Position numbers and translations under genes: made by a program. Shown piece by piece: positions 4,894-5,644 of a stretch of DNA of 5,644 nucleotides. The stretch comes from CAYWTX01 sp964461295 (GTDB lineage Bacteria; Planctomycetota; Phycisphaerae; SM23-33). Positions within the stretch are counted from its first letter, which is position 1. Each line of letters opens with the position of its first letter. The stretch spans positions 1 through 5,644 of the forward strand of contig CAYWTX010000334.1 of assembly GCA_964461295.1 (NCBI GenBank). Reading direction: 5' to 3'. A model generated the notes under the pieces. That model was given only the letters and a program-made list of their open reading frames with translations. It did no database searches and was not told where the DNA came from.

Positions 4894-5644
4894 ATGAGTC
4901 GCGCCTATCGCGTTTTCAGCCGGTTAGGTCTGGCGGTTCTGGTCGCCGCGCTGGCCGCCGGCGCCGGCCTCATGCTGGCCGCCTCCCCGGAGGACCTCCT
5001 CAACCAGGCACGGCAGCAGTACCAGAAGCACAACTACGAGCAGGCGGCTGAACTGAGCCGCGACGCCATCAAGGCCAACCCCTCGGCCGACCTGGCCGCC
5101 CAGGCCCGCCGCCTGGAAGTGATGAGCGCGTGCGGCCTGCGCGACGACAAGGCCGAAGCCGAGATCCAGGACGTCTTCAACCGATGGCCCGACCTGAAGA
5201 AGGACGCCGAGTTCAACGCCGCGGCCGGCGACTATCTCGCCGATTGCGGGATGATCAAACGGGCATACGAGGCGTTCGTTCGCGCGGCCGAGGCGTACGA
5301 AGCGGCCGACCAGTTCGCCAACGCGGCCGACGTGTGGCTCAAGGCGGCGAGTCAGCTCCAGCGCGACTATAGCGCGATCGCGCGCCCCGAGCCGACGACC
5401 AAGCCGACCCAACCGGTCGAGTGGACCAGGCAGGACCAGCAGCGGTTGGCGGCGCGGCGGGGCGTGGAGATCTGCGAGCGCGTGGCCGCGATGAAGCCGG
5501 CACAGGTGGACGCCGACCGCCGCGGCAGCGCGCTGCTGTTCGGCGGCAACGCGTGGCGCGGCCTGGGCGACTGGGAATCAGGCCTGAAGGCCATCGCCCT
5601 GTGGCGGCGTTGCGTGAAGGAAGTGCCCGCCGCGGCCGCGACGC
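4894..5644 (+). CDS. Exported TPR-like helical repeat protein, 5' part only
   Basis: The frame is open from ATG 4894 to the window edge (250 codons, no stop), so the gene is cut off by the window. The first residues are basic (MSRAYRVFSR), followed by a hydrophobic stretch, LGLAVLVAALAAGAGLMLA (about 11-29), and then AASPEDLL. This is a Sec signal peptide with probable cleavage near residues 29-31, or else an N-terminal anchor. The mature part is alpha-helical and Ala-rich. Two TPR-like pairs are visible: ALNQAR-type helices in LLNQARQQYQKHNYEQAAEL (about 35-54), and the region about 108-155 with DYLADCGMIKRAYEAFVRAA and FANAADVWLKAASQL. A Pro/Thr-rich break at about 161-172 is followed by another helical part with WRGLGDWESGLKAIALWRRC. 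Such proteins usually act as scaffolds in the periplasm or envelope. The partner is unknown and no specific family is recognised. Strong SD AAGGAG supports the start. Confidence 0.8.
   Translation, partial: MSRAYRVFSRLGLAVLVAALAAGAGLMLAASPEDLLNQARQQYQKHNYEQAAELSRDAIKANPSADLAAQARRLEVMSACGLRDDKAEAEIQDVFNRWPDLKKDAEFNAAAGDYLADCGMIKRAYEAFVRAAEAYEAADQFANAADVWLKAASQLQRDYSAIARPEPTTKPTQPVEWTRQDQQRLAARRGVEICERVAAMKPAQVDADRRGSALLFGGNAWRGLGDWESGLKAIALWRRCVKEVPAAAAT

Overview
The window is GC-rich DNA (about two thirds G+C by eye), and all three convincing genes lie on the plus strand. It looks like a bacterial chromosome. The mix of an Aquifex-type single-chain aconitase, a secreted TPR-like protein and heptameric tandem repeats of the AATTGCC and AATCCGC kind would fit a planctomycete or a similar GC-rich environmental lineage. 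That placement is inference; no 16S or other marker gene is present.

Layout. Positions 1-219 are non-coding upstream sequence with a 19-bp direct repeat (89-107 and 115-133) that resembles the end of an IS21-like element. Positions 220-2307 encode a complete aconitate hydratase with all three iron-sulfur cysteines. Positions 2308-2422 are a short gap that opens with five perfect copies of AATTGCC directly after the aconitase stop. Positions 2423-4159 encode the chorismate-binding subunit of aminodeoxychorismate synthase (PabB), recognised by its PIKGT lysine. This gene carries an in-frame extra segment of about 66 codons (about 3335-3532), built partly from a second heptamer repeat, directly before the catalytic PIKGT motif. 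Positions 4160-4893 are a 734-bp stretch without a credible gene. It holds a minus-strand-oriented intrinsic terminator (4249-4289), a perfect short palindrome (4638-4654), a good sigma70-type promoter (4675-4703) and a plus-strand intrinsic terminator (4743-4806). From 4894 to the window end runs the 5' part of an exported, helical-repeat (TPR-like) protein.

How it works together. Aconitase serves the TCA cycle and PabB serves folate (p-aminobenzoate) synthesis; their 115-bp spacing permits co-transcription, but no shared pathway is evident. The TPR-like gene is probably a separate transcription unit, because a promoter and a terminator stand between it and pabB. That terminator also lies downstream of the predicted promoter and upstream of the TPR start codon, so the promoter makes either a short RNA of roughly 95 nt or an attenuated leader.

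No complete new multi-gene system is visible. The most interesting points are the repeat-bearing insertion inside pabB, the two different heptamer arrays within about 1.2 kb, and the gap bounded by outward-facing terminators.
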